64,000 bases of DNA from Marinobacter oulmenensis. GTDB lineage: Bacteria > Pseudomonadota > Gammaproteobacteria > Pseudomonadales > Oleiphilaceae. Both the position numbers and the translations under genes were made by a program. Positions 47,700 to 57,737 of this stretch are shown here, in pieces; positions within the stretch are counted from its first letter, which is position 1; each line of letters starts with the position of its first letter. Below the pieces are notes generated by a model. That model saw nothing but the letters and a program-made list of their open reading frames with translations, ran no database searches and was not told where the DNA came from. The stretch is taken from NCBI RefSeq assembly GCF_014201735.1, contig NZ_JACHFE010000004.1:350157-414156 (forward strand), read 5' to 3'.

Positions 47700-49091
47700 A
47701 TGCCCAGAGCACAGCAAGCTCAAACTCCCCACAAGATGTATGTCCTCGACACCAACGTCCTGATCCACGACCCCAACGCCCTCCTGAATTTTGAAGAACA
47801 CGAAGTCATCATCCCGATGACCGTCCTTGAAGAACTCGACAACCTGAAATCCGGCAAACAGGCCGTGGCGGCGGACTGCCGGCAGGCCATTCGCAACATC
47901 GACAAGCTCCTGGGCGACGCCCCACCGGCCGATATCGAGCGTGGCGTGCCCATTCTCCGCGGCCCCAAGGCAGAACCCCTGGGTACCCTGTCGATCATCA
48001 TGACCACCGAATACAACGGTAATCATGCCCTGCCCCAGCACCTGAATGACAACAAGATCATCAATACGCTGGCGGCGCTTCAGGAGCGCAACAAGTCCCG
48101 GGACATTATCCTGGTGAGCAAGGACATCAACATGCGCCTGAAAGCCCGGGGCTTTGGTGTCGAGGCGCAGGACTACCACAACGACCAGTTGCTGGACGAC
48201 ATCGACCTGCTGCCCAAAGGCTACCGGGAGTTCCCCAACTCCTTCTGGGACAACATCGAGAAAGTGGAAACGGTGCAGCGTGAGGGGGTGACCGAACACC
48301 TGCTGCGCCGGGAAGGCGAGCTGGCCAAGCTCAACATCAATGAGTTCGTGATCGACGAACAGGGCTTTATCGGCCAGGTCGTGGACATTGGCGAAAACCA
48401 GATGGTAATCAAGGACCTGCACCAGCATGACCTGATGGATCAGGAAGTCTGGGGGCTGCTGCCCCGGGATATCTATCAGGCGATGGCGCTGAACCTGCTG
48501 CTGGACCCGGACGTGCACCTGGTGAACCTGACCGGCTCGGCCGGTTCCGGCAAGACCATCCTCGCCCTGGCGGCCTGCATCGAAATGACGGTGGCCAGCA
48601 AGGCCTACAAGCGGATTATCGCGACCCGTTCGACCCAGGGGCTGGATGAAGACATCGGGTTCCTGCCCGGTACCGAAACCGAGAAAATGGAACCCTGGCT
48701 GGGCGCCATTGTGGACAACCTGGAAGCCCTGCACGAGGACGACGAGAACATGACCGCCAGCGTCGACTACATCCTCAGCAAGGTGCCCCTGCATTTCAAA
48801 TCCATGAACTACATCCGGGGCCGAAGCTTCCAGCACAGCCTGATCATTATCGATGAGTGCCAGAACCTGACCCCGCACCAGGTCAAAACCATCATCACCC
48901 GCGCCGGCAACGGCTCCAAGGTGATCTGCCTGGGCAACCTGGCGCAGATCGATACGCCCTATCTGAGCCCGCTGAGTTCCGGGCTGACCTACATGACCGA
49001 ACGCTTCAAAGGGTTCCGGCATGGCGGTCATATCCACCTTCAGGGCGTCCCCCGCTCGGCCCTGGCAGAGTTCGCCGAAGCCAACCTGTAA
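47700..49091 (+). CDS. PhoH-family PIN-domain ATPase
   Basis: This 463-residue protein has an N-terminal PIN nuclease-like domain (YVLDTNVLIHDP, VLEELDNLKSG) and a C-terminal PhoH helicase-like ATPase with Walker A GSAGSGKT and Walker B LIIIDECQNL. This PhoH2-type fusion has been linked to RNA unwinding and degradation. It is not the same gene as the single-domain PhoH beside ybeY. Ends at a bidirectional terminator. Confidence 0.93.
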   Translation: MPRAQQAQTPHKMYVLDTNVLIHDPNALLNFEEHEVIIPMTVLEELDNLKSGKQAVAADCRQAIRNIDKLLGDAPPADIERGVPILRGPKAEPLGTLSIIMTTEYNGNHALPQHLNDNKIINTLAALQERNKSRDIILVSKDINMRLKARGFGVEAQDYHNDQLLDDIDLLPKGYREFPNSFWDNIEKVETVQREGVTEHLLRREGELAKLNINEFVIDEQGFIGQVVDIGENQMVIKDLHQHDLMDQEVWGLLPRDIYQAMALNLLLDPDVHLVNLTGSAGSGKTILALAACIEMTVASKAYKRIIATRSTQGLDEDIGFLPGTETEKMEPWLGAIVDNLEALHEDDENMTASVDYILSKVPLHFKSMNYIRGRSFQHSLIIIDECQNLTPHQVKTIITRAGNGSKVICLGNLAQIDTPYLSPLSSGLTYMTERFKGFRHGGHIHLQGVPRSALAEFAEANL

Positions 49092-49104
49092 ACCCGGAAA
49101 AGAA

Positions 49105-49127
49105 AAAGGGGAGCCAAGCTCCCCTTT
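49105..49127. terminator. Bidirectional terminator between phoH and the chemoreceptor
   Basis: A perfect 10-bp stem, AAAGGGGAGC (49105-49114) and GCTCCCCTTT (49118-49127), with a 3-base loop, lies between convergent genes. T-rich sequence follows on both strands, strongest on the minus strand. Confidence 0.85.
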
Positions 49128-49154
49128 CCTCTCAACCAGTATCTGATCCGGCCA

Positions 49155-50849
49155 CTAGACCCGGTACCGGCTCACTTCCTCGGTCAGCTCACCTGCCAGT
49201 TCGTTAAGCCGGCGGGTGGCCTCATCGGCCCGGCGGGTACCGTCTGCTGTCTGCTCAGAGATAGCTACAATCTCATGCACATTCTGGTTGATGGTGTCCG
49301 ACACGCTGGTCTGTTCCTCCGCCGCACTGGCAATCTGGGCGTTCATATCCGTGATGCTGTGAACCGCCTCGGCAATGCGATGCAGACCGTCGTTCACCTG
49401 CCGGGTTTCCTCAACAGTTGCCTCACTCTGCTCCCGGATGGTTCCGATCAGTTTGACGGCATCGGCCGCCCCCTGCTGCAGCCGCTCGATGGTCTGCTGG
49501 ATTTCCTGGGTGCTCTGCTGGGTCCGGCTGGCCAGGGTACGCACCTCATCAGCCACCACGGCAAAGCCACGACCGGCCTCACCGGCTCGGGCGGCCTCAA
49601 TGGCGGCGTTGAGCGCCAGCAGGTTGGTCTGGTCGGCAATCTCCCGGATCACTTCCAGAACACGGTCGATCTGGCCGGAATCGGTGCCCAGTTTCTCGAT
49701 GACCGCTACACCCTGTTCAACCTGCTCCGACAGGCCACCAATCACCTCAATGGCCTGGTGCACCACACCCTGGGCATCGTTGACCTGGGCCATGGCGTGC
49801 CCGGCGGAATCCGATGCCTCGCTGGCGTTGCCAGCCACTTCCTGGGCGGCGGCGGTCATTTCGTTCATCGCCGTGGCCACCTGGTCACTTTCCGATTTCT
49901 GGCGTTCCACCCCCTGCCCGGCTTCGGACATCACGGCGTTGAGCTCATCGGACGTTTCCTTGAGCGTGACCGCAGACCCGCGGACCCGCTCCACCAGGCC
50001 ATGAACCTGATCGGCAAAACTGTTAAAGGCGGTGGCCAGATGCCCCAGCTCATCCCGGCTGGAGGCATCCAGCCGCTGGGTCAGGTCGCCGTCGCCACTG
50101 GCGATGCCATTCATAGCAGTAACCGCCGATTTCAGCGGCCGGATAATCCCCCGGACCACCACCAGCGCGAGAAAGACGATGATCGCCAGGGCAATCACCG
50201 ATGTGGTAACCGAACCGAACACGGCCCCACCCAGTGACTGATCGACACTGGATTCCATATGGGCCACCTGGGCCTCCAGACCGTCCACCCAGAAACCGGT
50301 GCCGATCATCACACCCCATTCCGGCAACAGTTCGGCATAACCCAGTTTGGGCGCGATCTGGCCGGTTTTCGGGTGTTCCCATCCGTAGGCCACAAAGCCG
50401 CCACCACTGCGGGCCGCCTCGACCAGCTCCCGGATCAGGTATTTGCCGTTGGGGTCCTGGAAATCCCAGAGATTCTTCCCCTCCAGAGCCGGCTTGACCC
50501 CGTGCATCACGTTCACGCCACTGGTGTCATAGGCAAAGATATAACCGGCACTGCCGGAATCATCAAAACGCAACTGACGAAGGATTTCCCAGGCCTGCTC
50601 GCGCACCTCCGGGTCGTTAGCTGACCCCGGCTGTTCGTAAAGGTGCTGGATGGAACTCTTGGCCAGTTGCAGATAGTTCTGCAACTCCTGGCGTTTGCTG
50701 GCCTCCATATCCTGGGAAAAGGTGGCCACGGCCTGGTCGCCGATGTTGCTGGCCTGATTCAGGTTATAGGTGGTCAGCAGTGCCGTGAGCAGAATCACCG
50801 GCACCAGGGCAAGGAGAAGCACTCGGGTCTGGATCGTCAGTTTTTTCAT
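49155..50849 (-). CDS. Methyl-accepting chemotaxis protein with sCache_2 sensor
   Basis: This 564-residue chemoreceptor has an N-terminal membrane segment (about 10-28), a periplasmic sCache_2-like sensor ([41 protein letters not shown]), a second membrane segment (about 212-232), a HAMP domain and a long signalling coiled coil. The hairpin tip is the highly conserved [19 protein letters not shown]. sCache_2 receptors often bind small carboxylates, which fits the nearby Dct genes, but the ligand is not known. Confidence 0.95.
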   Translation of the reverse strand: MKKLTIQTRVLLLALVPVILLTALLTTYNLNQASNIGDQAVATFSQDMEASKRQELQNYLQLAKSSIQHLYEQPGSANDPEVREQAWEILRQLRFDDSGSAGYIFAYDTSGVNVMHGVKPALEGKNLWDFQDPNGKYLIRELVEAARSGGGFVAYGWEHPKTGQIAPKLGYAELLPEWGVMIGTGFWVDGLEAQVAHMESSVDQSLGGAVFGSVTTSVIALAIIVFLALVVVRGIIRPLKSAVTAMNGIASGDGDLTQRLDASSRDELGHLATAFNSFADQVHGLVERVRGSAVTLKETSDELNAVMSEAGQGVERQKSESDQVATAMNEMTAAAQEVAGNASEASDSAGHAMAQVNDAQGVVHQAIEVIGGLSEQVEQGVAVIEKLGTDSGQIDRVLEVIREIADQTNLLALNAAIEAARAGEAGRGFAVVADEVRTLASRTQQSTQEIQQTIERLQQGAADAVKLIGTIREQSEATVEETRQVNDGLHRIAEAVHSITDMNAQIASAAEEQTSVSDTINQNVHEIVAISEQTADGTRRADEATRRLNELAGELTEEVSRYRV

Positions 50850-50958
50850 GGGCTAGGTTCTTCTGTTCAGGGCGTATTGGGCCGAATCGTCCGGCCCCTC
50901 TGAAAAAGCGTAGCAACCCTACAGAAAAACACCGAACCAATGCCAGCCGAATACGGCC

Positions 50959-52311
50959 TCAATCCTTGAATTCGGACTTGTCGAGGCCGTGTTTTTTCAT
51001 CTTGTCATACAGGGTCTTGCGGGCAATCCCGAGCTGGACCATGGTGTCCTTGATGCTACCGTGGCTGGCATTGAGCGCACTGACAATGGCGGAGCGCTCA
51101 AAGGCGTCCATCATCTCTGACAGGGTGCGCCGGCCCACCAGGTTCTCCCGGCCCGGCGCCCGCGCTTCTTCCAGTGCGCTGGGGCCCAACAGTACGTAAC
51201 GTTCGGCCAGGTTTCGCAGCTCCCGCACGTTGCCCGGCCAGGGGTGCTCCATCAGACGGGCGGCCTGCTCGGCGTCCAGTGGAATGCTTTCCCGGTCATA
51301 GCGGGCCGCAGCAATCAGCACAAAGTGGTGAAAGAGCATGGGAATGTCTTCCTTGCGCTCTTTGAGGGACGGAATGTCCACCTTCACCACGTTCAGCCGG
51401 TAATACAGGTCCGAGCGGAACTCGCCGGTTTCGCTCAGCTTCTGCAGATCCGCCTTGGTGGCGGCGATGATGCGCAGATCAATGTCCAGCACGTCGTTGC
51501 TGCCCAGGCGCTCGACTCTCTGTTCCTCCAGCACCCGCAGCAGTTTCACCTGCAACGGCATGGGCATGCTCTCCACTTCATCAAGGAAAAGCGTACCTTT
51601 GTGGGCGTGCTCGATCTTGCCGATACGGCGCTTGTCGGCACCGGTGAAAGCACCCGGCTCGTGGCCGAACAGCTCGCTTTCGATCAGGTGTTCCGGCACG
51701 GCCCCACAGTTGATGGCCACGAAGTTGTGATTGCTGCGCGGGCTGTTTTCATGGATATAGCGGGCCAGCGCATCCTTGCCGGAACCGGTATCACCGTGCA
51801 GCAGGATGTTGGCGGAAATATCCAGAATGGGATCAATGGTGGCCATCACCCGGCGCATGGCCGGGGAATCACCCAGAATCCTCGGCCCGGGCCGGGCCAA
51901 CTGACGCAACTGTACCTTCAGCCGCCGGTTTTCCAGGGCCAGGTGCCGTTTCTCCATGGCGTGTCGCAGCAGTTCGATCAGCTCGTCGTGGTCGAAGGGC
52001 TTCTCGATGAAATCATAGGCGCCCATCTGCATGGCGGAGACGGCGGTGCTGATGTCCCCCTGCCCGGTCAGCAGGATCACCGGGATATCCTCGTCGATAG
52101 CCCGGACTTTCTGCAGCAGTTCAAGGCCATCCATTCCCGGCATGTTGTAGTCGCACAGCATCACGCCGTCGAACTCCGGGGAAACCTGTTTCAGCGACGA
52201 TGGGCCATCCTCGTAGCAGACCACAGGCAGGCTTTCCAGGTTCAGGGTCTGCTCCATGACCGGTCGGATATCCGGATCATCGTCCACAAAAATTACTGAA
52301 GGCTGTGTCAT
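50959..52311 (-). CDS. dctD: Sigma54-dependent response regulator, DctD-like
   Basis: This 450-residue activator has a receiver domain with D54 as phospho-acceptor, an AAA+ domain with Walker A GDTGSGKD and the sigma54-contacting GAFTGA loop, and a Fis-type helix-turn-helix (QLGIARKTLYDKMKKHGL). It overlaps the kinase gene by 4 bases. The nearby TAXI transporter carries a sigma54 promoter, so this pair probably controls it. Confidence 0.93.
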   Translation of the reverse strand: MTQPSVIFVDDDPDIRPVMEQTLNLESLPVVCYEDGPSSLKQVSPEFDGVMLCDYNMPGMDGLELLQKVRAIDEDIPVILLTGQGDISTAVSAMQMGAYDFIEKPFDHDELIELLRHAMEKRHLALENRRLKVQLRQLARPGPRILGDSPAMRRVMATIDPILDISANILLHGDTGSGKDALARYIHENSPRSNHNFVAINCGAVPEHLIESELFGHEPGAFTGADKRRIGKIEHAHKGTLFLDEVESMPMPLQVKLLRVLEEQRVERLGSNDVLDIDLRIIAATKADLQKLSETGEFRSDLYYRLNVVKVDIPSLKERKEDIPMLFHHFVLIAAARYDRESIPLDAEQAARLMEHPWPGNVRELRNLAERYVLLGPSALEEARAPGRENLVGRRTLSEMMDAFERSAIVSALNASHGSIKDTMVQLGIARKTLYDKMKKHGLDKSEFKD

Positions 52312-54119
52312 TCCGTGGTCTTCCGCTGTTTCAGTTTCAGAACGAATTCCGCGCCCGGGGCGTCTTCCCGGTTCTGTCCGGTCAGGGTGCCGCCCAGGGC
52401 ATCAACAATCTGCCTTGAGATCGACAGGCCCAGGCCCAGCCCCTGCTTGACCGACTTGGTGGTGAAAAACGGCTCGAAGATCTGCTCGGTATTACCGGCC
52501 AGTCCCGGCCCGTTATCGCGAATACGGCAACGCCAGTAGTCGCCCTCGGCATTCAGATCGATGGTAATCTCCGGCGCTTCCCGGACTTCAACCGCCTGCA
52601 CCGCATTGGCCAGAAGGTTCACCATCACCTGCTCAATCCGGTTCAGGTCACCATGGCACATGGCGGGCTGGTCCGGGCGCTCCCAGCGGATGTCGATGCC
52701 CTCACTGCTCTTCTGGGCCCGGATGATTTTCAGCGCCGCATCCACCGCCATCCGCACATCCACAGTCGAGGGCGGCCCTTCGGACTTGCGGGCAAACACC
52801 TTGAACTGCCGGGTCATCTCGGCCATTTTGTCGCACAACCCGATGATCTCCTCGAGGTTGGCGTCCACCATGTCATTGGCGCCCCGCTGCAGGAACTTAC
52901 GGCTGTTGCGGGCATAGCCCTGAATCGCCGTCAGCGGCTGATTCATTTCATGGTTCAGGCCCGCCGACATCTGGCCCAGCACGGCCAGCTTGGCCGCCTG
53001 AATCAACTCCTGCTGGGTTTCCCGCAGTTCGTTCTGGGTCCGCTCCCGCTCCTGGATTTCCTCCAGCAACTGGTCATTGGAACGTTTAAGATCGGCGGTT
53101 CGTTGAGCCACCCGCCGCTCCAACTGCTCGCCCCGGATGGCCAGCTCCCGCTCCCTCCGATAACGCTCCCTGAGGTACAGCCAGGTCAGAAAACCGGCCA
53201 GGTACAGCGCCAGCCCCATCAACAGGAAGCCAATCCGGCTCCAGGTTACGGACTGGGTGCTTACCAGCACCCGCAACGTCCAGTCGAGCCTCGGCAACTC
53301 AGTGCCAACACTCAGGTAATCAGCCGACTGGTCACCTTCTGCCAGCCGGATAGTCTGCGACCCTTCGGACAACACCCAGGGGCTGCCCAGCGTCTCCAGC
53401 GCCATCGGCAACAGCTCGCGCTCCGGGTAACGCTGGCGGGTTTCGGGGGCCGGGCTCGAATCCCCCGGACGGAAGTCCCGGTAAAGCCAGCCGGGATTAC
53501 TGCTTAAAAAGGCAATGCCATCGCCATCAAGCACCACCATTTCCGCCTCCCGTGCCGCATCCGGCCGGTGCCACTGGCTTTCAAGCTCGTGCACCAGCAC
53601 TTTCACGGCCACGACCCCAAGCATCTTGCCCCGCTGGTCGCGGACCGGGTGAGAGAAATACAGCCCCCGTTCCATCGACTGTGAACCCAGCGCGAAATAG
53701 GCCACCGGCCCTCCGGATTCCACCGCGTCCCTGAAGTAGGGCCGAAACGAGTAGTTGTTGCCGACAAAGCTGTCGGGCTGGGCGTAATTGTTGGCGGCGA
53801 TGGTCATACCCGACATGTCCATAAGGTACACGTCCGAACCGCCCACAATTGTCGCCATTCGCTGCATCTGCCGATTGGCTTCCAGCAGCACGGTTTCGTC
53901 GTCTGGCTGTCTGAGGGCGCCGGCCAGCACCGGGTGTTCAGCAACCAGCCCTGGCACCGGCAGGTAACGGTTCAGTTCGTTGGCCACCAGTTGCCGGTAA
54001 CGGAAAGCTTCCTGCAGACTGCTCTGTTCAAGCTGTCGAAACCCGAACCAGCCGCCCAGCACCCAGGACAGTGCCAATACGGGAATCAGGACCAGTACTG
54101 CGTTTATACGGTGGGACAT
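52308..54119 (-). CDS. dctB: C4-dicarboxylate-type sensor kinase, DctB-like
   Basis: This 603-residue kinase has two membrane segments (about 9-27 and about 300-320) around a periplasmic double-Cache-like domain (about 35-290). A coiled coil follows, then HisKA (SAGLNHEMNQPLTAIQGYARNS) and HATPase (NLLANAVQAVE, DNGPGLAGN, GLGLGLSISRQI). The DctB pattern is strong, but the signal is not necessarily a C4-dicarboxylate. Coupled to dctD by a 4-base overlap. Confidence 0.92.
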   Translation of the reverse strand: MSHRINAVLVLIPVLALSWVLGGWFGFRQLEQSSLQEAFRYRQLVANELNRYLPVPGLVAEHPVLAGALRQPDDETVLLEANRQMQRMATIVGGSDVYLMDMSGMTIAANNYAQPDSFVGNNYSFRPYFRDAVESGGPVAYFALGSQSMERGLYFSHPVRDQRGKMLGVVAVKVLVHELESQWHRPDAAREAEMVVLDGDGIAFLSSNPGWLYRDFRPGDSSPAPETRQRYPERELLPMALETLGSPWVLSEGSQTIRLAEGDQSADYLSVGTELPRLDWTLRVLVSTQSVTWSRIGFLLMGLALYLAGFLTWLYLRERYRRERELAIRGEQLERRVAQRTADLKRSNDQLLEEIQERERTQNELRETQQELIQAAKLAVLGQMSAGLNHEMNQPLTAIQGYARNSRKFLQRGANDMVDANLEEIIGLCDKMAEMTRQFKVFARKSEGPPSTVDVRMAVDAALKIIRAQKSSEGIDIRWERPDQPAMCHGDLNRIEQVMVNLLANAVQAVEVREAPEITIDLNAEGDYWRCRIRDNGPGLAGNTEQIFEPFFTTKSVKQGLGLGLSISRQIVDALGGTLTGQNREDAPGAEFVLKLKQRKTTE

Positions 54120-54151
54120 TCATCAGGCTTCCGGCGAAAAGGCTTGGGGGA

Positions 54152-54178
54152 GACTCTGACCGGGTATCGGTCAGAGTC
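54152..54178 (-). terminator. Stem-loop after the TRAP permease gene
   Basis: A perfect 11-bp stem, GACTCTGACCG (54152-54162) and CGGTCAGAGTC (54168-54178), lies 75 bases downstream of the TRAP permease stop, before dctB. A short CCTTTTCG follows it on the minus strand, so termination is plausible. Confidence 0.55.
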
Positions 54179-54252
54179 CCTAGCCTACCGTTGGCCCCGG
54201 AACGGGACAACCGGCCTGCAACAGGCCGGCCACCCGTGCCACGCTGCGATCG

Positions 54253-56433
54253 TCAGGCGGTCGCAACGCTCGGGGCGCGTTTACGCTGGATCATCCAGGC
54301 CGCAACCGCCAGACCAATACCCGCCAGATCCGTCCAGATACCGCCTTCAATGGTCAGCAGCGCCGCGACGATAAGCAGCAGACGTACCGGCCAGTTACCG
54401 GCAGCCCGGGCAAACCAGCCCATCACGCCGGCAGACAGCAGGTAGACACCGAAAGTGGCGGTTACCAGAGCACGGGCAATCTCGAACCATCCAGCTTCCA
54501 TCAGCAGCGCGCTGTTGTAGAAGAACATGAACGGCACGATGAAGGCCGCAATACCAATCCGGAACGATGCCACCGAGGTTGCCATGGCATTGGCGCCCGA
54601 GATACCGGCTGCGGCATAGGAGGCCAGCGCCACCGGCGGTGTAATGGCAGAAACCACCGCGAAATAGAACACAAAGAAGTGAGCGGTCAGCGGCTCAATA
54701 CCCAGCTGTACCAGGCCCGGCGCAACCACCGAGGCGGCCACCGCATAGGCTGCGGTCGTCGGCATGCCCATCCCGAGGAGGATGGAAATGAACATGGCAA
54801 ACACCAGCGCCAGCAGGTGGGAAGCTTCCGCCACATCCAGCAGCAGGACGGAGAAACGGGCACCCACACCGGTGAGTGAAATTACACCCACGATGATACC
54901 GGCGGCCGCACACACCACGATGATCTGGATCGACATCATGGCCGCGATATCCAGCGCATGCAGGATTTCACGGATACCCATCTTGTTCGGCGACAGCCAG
55001 CTAACCACGGCGGCAGATACAGTCGCCAGGGTGCCGGCGCGGATCACCGAGTAACCCTGGAACAGGGCCACCACCAGGATGATGATGGGGATAAACAGAT
55101 AGATCTGCTTCACCAGGCGGGAGAACTTCGGCAGTTCGTCCTCGCGCATGCCACGCATGCCGGTCTTGGCCGCCTCGAAGTCCACCATGAAGTAGACCGA
55201 GGCAAAATACAGAATGGCCGGGATGATCGCGGCGATGGCAATCTCGGTATACGGGATACCGGTGATTTCCGCCATGATAAAGGCGCCCGCGCCCATGATC
55301 GGCGGCATGATCTGGCCACCGGTAGAGGCGGCTGCTTCAACAGCGCCGGCCGAGGTTTTCTTGTAACCCACTTTCTTCATCAGCGGGATGGTCAGTGAGC
55401 CGGTGGACACCACGTTACCGGCACTGGTGCCGTTGATCATGCCCATCAGGCCGGAGGCAAAGATGGACACCTTGGCAGGACCACCGCGGGACCGGCCGGC
55501 AGCGGCAAAGGCAAAGTTTACAAAGTAATCACCCACCTTGGACGCCTGCAGGAAGGCGGCAAAGATGATGAACAGAATAATGTAGGTAGACGACACAGCG
55601 GTGGTCGGCCCGAGGATACCCGCATCGGTATAGACCTGACTGAAGAAACGCTGCACCGACAGCCCCGGATAACCCAGGAACCCGGGCAGATAGGGGCCAG
55701 CAAACACATAGGCCAGGAACACCAGGCCAATCACCACCAGCGACATACCGGCGACACGACGTGTCAGTTCCAGGATCAGCGCGGTACCGCCAACCGCCGC
55801 GAAGGAAATGCCGATCGGAGCAAAAGGCGTACCGGTAGACATACGCATGGAGGTGTTAAGCACCACCAGTAAATAGGTGGCGACCGCCAAGGAACATACG
55901 ATCAGGACCAGATCCGGCACACTGAAACGGGCACGGCCCCGCTGGTGAAACCAGGAGGTCACAATACCGACAGTGACGGCAGCCAGCAGCGGCCAGCCGT
56001 AGTGCCAGGTTTCCAGCGCCCGATCGATGCGCATGGCGCCGTCGTTCAGCATCTGATAGAAGGCAAACCCCTGGTAAAGTGCGTAAAGCGCCGGCAGCAG
56101 CGCGACAGCCCCAACCCAGGTAGTCCAGCGGTGGCGAACACCGCCCTCTTCCGGCGTCGCAAAACGGGCACCGGCGTAAAGCATGAATCCAAGCAACAGG
56201 GCACCCGCCACGTGCACGATCCGGAAAGACCAGGTTTCCAGCGGTGCGATATTCAGCGTGTACAGATGGAAAGAGGAATAACCAATGGTCAGAAGGGTGA
56301 CAAGCTTGAGCAACCAGCCCTCAAACAGGCGACGGTTCGCTTCCACCGGTTCTTCGTCAACATTATGGGCGAGGATATGATCCTCATCCTCAGTAATTCG
56401 GGGAGAATGTTGTATTTCGTGTTCAGTAGACAT
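54253..56433 (-). CDS. TRAP transporter fused permease (DctQM-type)
   Basis: This 726-residue protein is the fused small and large permease of a TAXI-type TRAP transporter. The first third holds the DctQ-like four-helix region, the rest the DctM-like 12-13-helix region with GMINGTSAGNVVSTGSLTIPLMKKVGY, a stretch typical of TRAP large subunits. It is a sodium-driven secondary importer. The substrate-binding gene is immediately upstream on the same strand. Confidence 0.95.
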   Translation of the reverse strand: MSTEHEIQHSPRITEDEDHILAHNVDEEPVEANRRLFEGWLLKLVTLLTIGYSSFHLYTLNIAPLETWSFRIVHVAGALLLGFMLYAGARFATPEEGGVRHRWTTWVGAVALLPALYALYQGFAFYQMLNDGAMRIDRALETWHYGWPLLAAVTVGIVTSWFHQRGRARFSVPDLVLIVCSLAVATYLLVVLNTSMRMSTGTPFAPIGISFAAVGGTALILELTRRVAGMSLVVIGLVFLAYVFAGPYLPGFLGYPGLSVQRFFSQVYTDAGILGPTTAVSSTYIILFIIFAAFLQASKVGDYFVNFAFAAAGRSRGGPAKVSIFASGLMGMINGTSAGNVVSTGSLTIPLMKKVGYKKTSAGAVEAAASTGGQIMPPIMGAGAFIMAEITGIPYTEIAIAAIIPAILYFASVYFMVDFEAAKTGMRGMREDELPKFSRLVKQIYLFIPIIILVVALFQGYSVIRAGTLATVSAAVVSWLSPNKMGIREILHALDIAAMMSIQIIVVCAAAGIIVGVISLTGVGARFSVLLLDVAEASHLLALVFAMFISILLGMGMPTTAAYAVAASVVAPGLVQLGIEPLTAHFFVFYFAVVSAITPPVALASYAAAGISGANAMATSVASFRIGIAAFIVPFMFFYNSALLMEAGWFEIARALVTATFGVYLLSAGVMGWFARAAGNWPVRLLLIVAALLTIEGGIWTDLAGIGLAVAAWMIQRKRAPSVATA

Positions 56434-56459
56434 GATGCGACCTGCTAGCGAAAAAGCCA

Positions 56460-56505
56460 GGCCAGCCGGGAGACTGGCCCGCAGGGGCCGCCGGGCGGCG
56501 GCCCC
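56460..56505 (-). terminator. Two consecutive stem-loops between TAXI receptor and permease genes
   Basis: Hairpin 1: GGCCAG (56460-56465) with CTGGCC (56474-56479). Hairpin 2: GGGGCCGCC (56484-56492) with GGCGGCCCC (56497-56505). They sit in the 86-base gap between receptor and permease, where such structures often stabilise the receptor mRNA and reduce permease expression. Confidence 0.55.
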
Positions 56506-56519
56506 TTCAAGAATGACGG

Positions 56520-57500
56520 TTACTCGTGGATCCGGTCAGCCGGAATCTCGTAGCCGTTCTCTTTAAACCAGCGCGCTGCGCCCGGATGCCAGGGCAGAAC
56601 GTTGTTCTTGGTGTAGTTTTCAGGCACAGAAGTACGAGCGGCCTTGTGGATGGAGACCATCTTGTCGTTGTTCTCCATGGTCAGCTTGACCATCTCATAA
56701 ACCAGGCTCTCCGGTACGTCACAGTTGGCGATGGAGAAGTTCCACATGGAAACCACGCGAGACGGCTCTTCCAGGGACTGGTAGGTGCTGGCCGGAATGA
56801 TGAACTCGGAAACCGGGAAGTTGTTGATCACTTTCTCAGCTTCAGCGTCGTTCATACCGATGATATTGACGTCAGTCTGGACTTCCAGTTGGCTGACCGC
56901 CGGAATGGGGATACCTGCGGCGAAGGCCACCACGTCAATCAGGCCATCCTGAAGCTGACCGCCCAGATCAGACCAGCTGCCGTTACGACGCTCGAAGTCC
57001 ACACCCAGGGTTTCCATCATGCGCGGAAAGTAAGTGTCAGATGTGGAACCGGCCGGGCCGAAACCGATGGTCGCACCGTCCGGAATGTCGGAGATGGACT
57101 CGATGCCGGAGCTGCTCAGGGTAGTGATGGAGAACGGTGTCTGGTACATCGGGAACATCGCGCAGACGTTGTCCATCTTCATGCCCGGAGCCAGCGGGCT
57201 CTTGCCGTCCAGGGATTCACGGGCCGGGCCCATGGTGGTCAGGCCGAAGTTCAGGTCGCCAGTGTGGACCAGAGCCATGTTCTGCATCGGGCCGCCGGTG
57301 ATTTCAGCGCCGCCGGAAATACCCAGGTTCTCGGCCATGTAGTTGGCCCAGCCAGAACCATAGGCGAAGTAAGTGCCGCCCTGACTGGCGGTACCGACGG
57401 TAAAGCTTTCCGGCCAGTCGGATTTATCCTGCGCAACCGCCGGGGCTGCTGCAAAAACGGATGAGGCGACCACGGCCGCCACGATGGCTTGGATTTTCAT
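56520..57500 (-). CDS. TAXI-family TRAP solute-binding protein
   Basis: This 326-residue periplasmic receptor delivers the substrate to the TRAP permease. It has a signal peptide (residues 1-23, ending in PAVA) and TAXI-family features such as TVGTASQGGTYFAYGSGWANYM near the N-terminus. The ATG at 57500 is supported by a GGGAG site and the signal peptide; the upstream open frame is not part of it. TAXI substrates are poorly known (glutamate and some C4/C5 acids in a few cases). Confidence 0.94.
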   Translation of the reverse strand: MKIQAIVAAVVASSVFAAAPAVAQDKSDWPESFTVGTASQGGTYFAYGSGWANYMAENLGISGGAEITGGPMQNMALVHTGDLNFGLTTMGPARESLDGKSPLAPGMKMDNVCAMFPMYQTPFSITTLSSSGIESISDIPDGATIGFGPAGSTSDTYFPRMMETLGVDFERRNGSWSDLGGQLQDGLIDVVAFAAGIPIPAVSQLEVQTDVNIIGMNDAEAEKVINNFPVSEFIIPASTYQSLEEPSRVVSMWNFSIANCDVPESLVYEMVKLTMENNDKMVSIHKAARTSVPENYTKNNVLPWHPGAARWFKENGYEIPADRIHE

Positions 57501-57571
57501 AGAGACTGCTCCCGTATCATTTTGTTTGTTGGGTGCCAACGGGGCCCAGAAGACCCGCTGGCCATTAAGGT

Positions 57572-57587
57572 AGCAAAGAGCAGGCCA
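57572..57587 (-). promoter_or_regulatory. Sigma54 promoter for the TAXI-TRAP operon
   Basis: On the minus strand TGGCCTGCTCTTTGCT has the invariant GG and GC separated by 10 bases and matches TGGCACR-N4-TTGCW at all but two positions. It lies about 70 bases upstream of the receptor start and matches the local DctB/DctD pair. Confidence 0.75.
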
Positions 57588-57648
57588 GTAATGGAAAATA
57601 CTTACAAAACAGAAAGGTGAAGAAAAGAACAGGTAAAGCACTGCTGAT

Positions 57649-57670
57649 TTTGGGTGGAAAACCACCCAAA
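57649..57670. promoter_or_regulatory. Palindrome, probable DctD-type activator site
   Basis: TTTGGGTGG (57649-57657), a 4-base spacer and CCACCCAAA (57662-57670) form a perfect inverted repeat about 80 bases upstream of the sigma54 promoter, the usual place for an enhancer site. TGGGT and ACCCA half-sites recur further upstream, between about 57680 and 57708. Confidence 0.6.
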
Positions 57671-57737
57671 TAAAGAAGGTGATGGGTAGATCTGCACACA
57701 CACCCACCTGGGCGTCCTTGACGATCGGCGCAAGAGG

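Noticed and set aside
50879..50897. GGGCCG/CGGCCC hairpin upstream of the chemoreceptor start, as a dctD terminator
   Set aside because: No T run follows on the minus strand; support is too weak to list.
54149..54160. GGGAGACTCTGA also occurs at the IS end (63909-63920), hinting at a solo IS end after the TRAP permease
   Set aside because: The match stops after 12 bases and the 54149 copy is part of a perfect 11-bp hairpin; no CTAG target or other IS sequence adjoins it.
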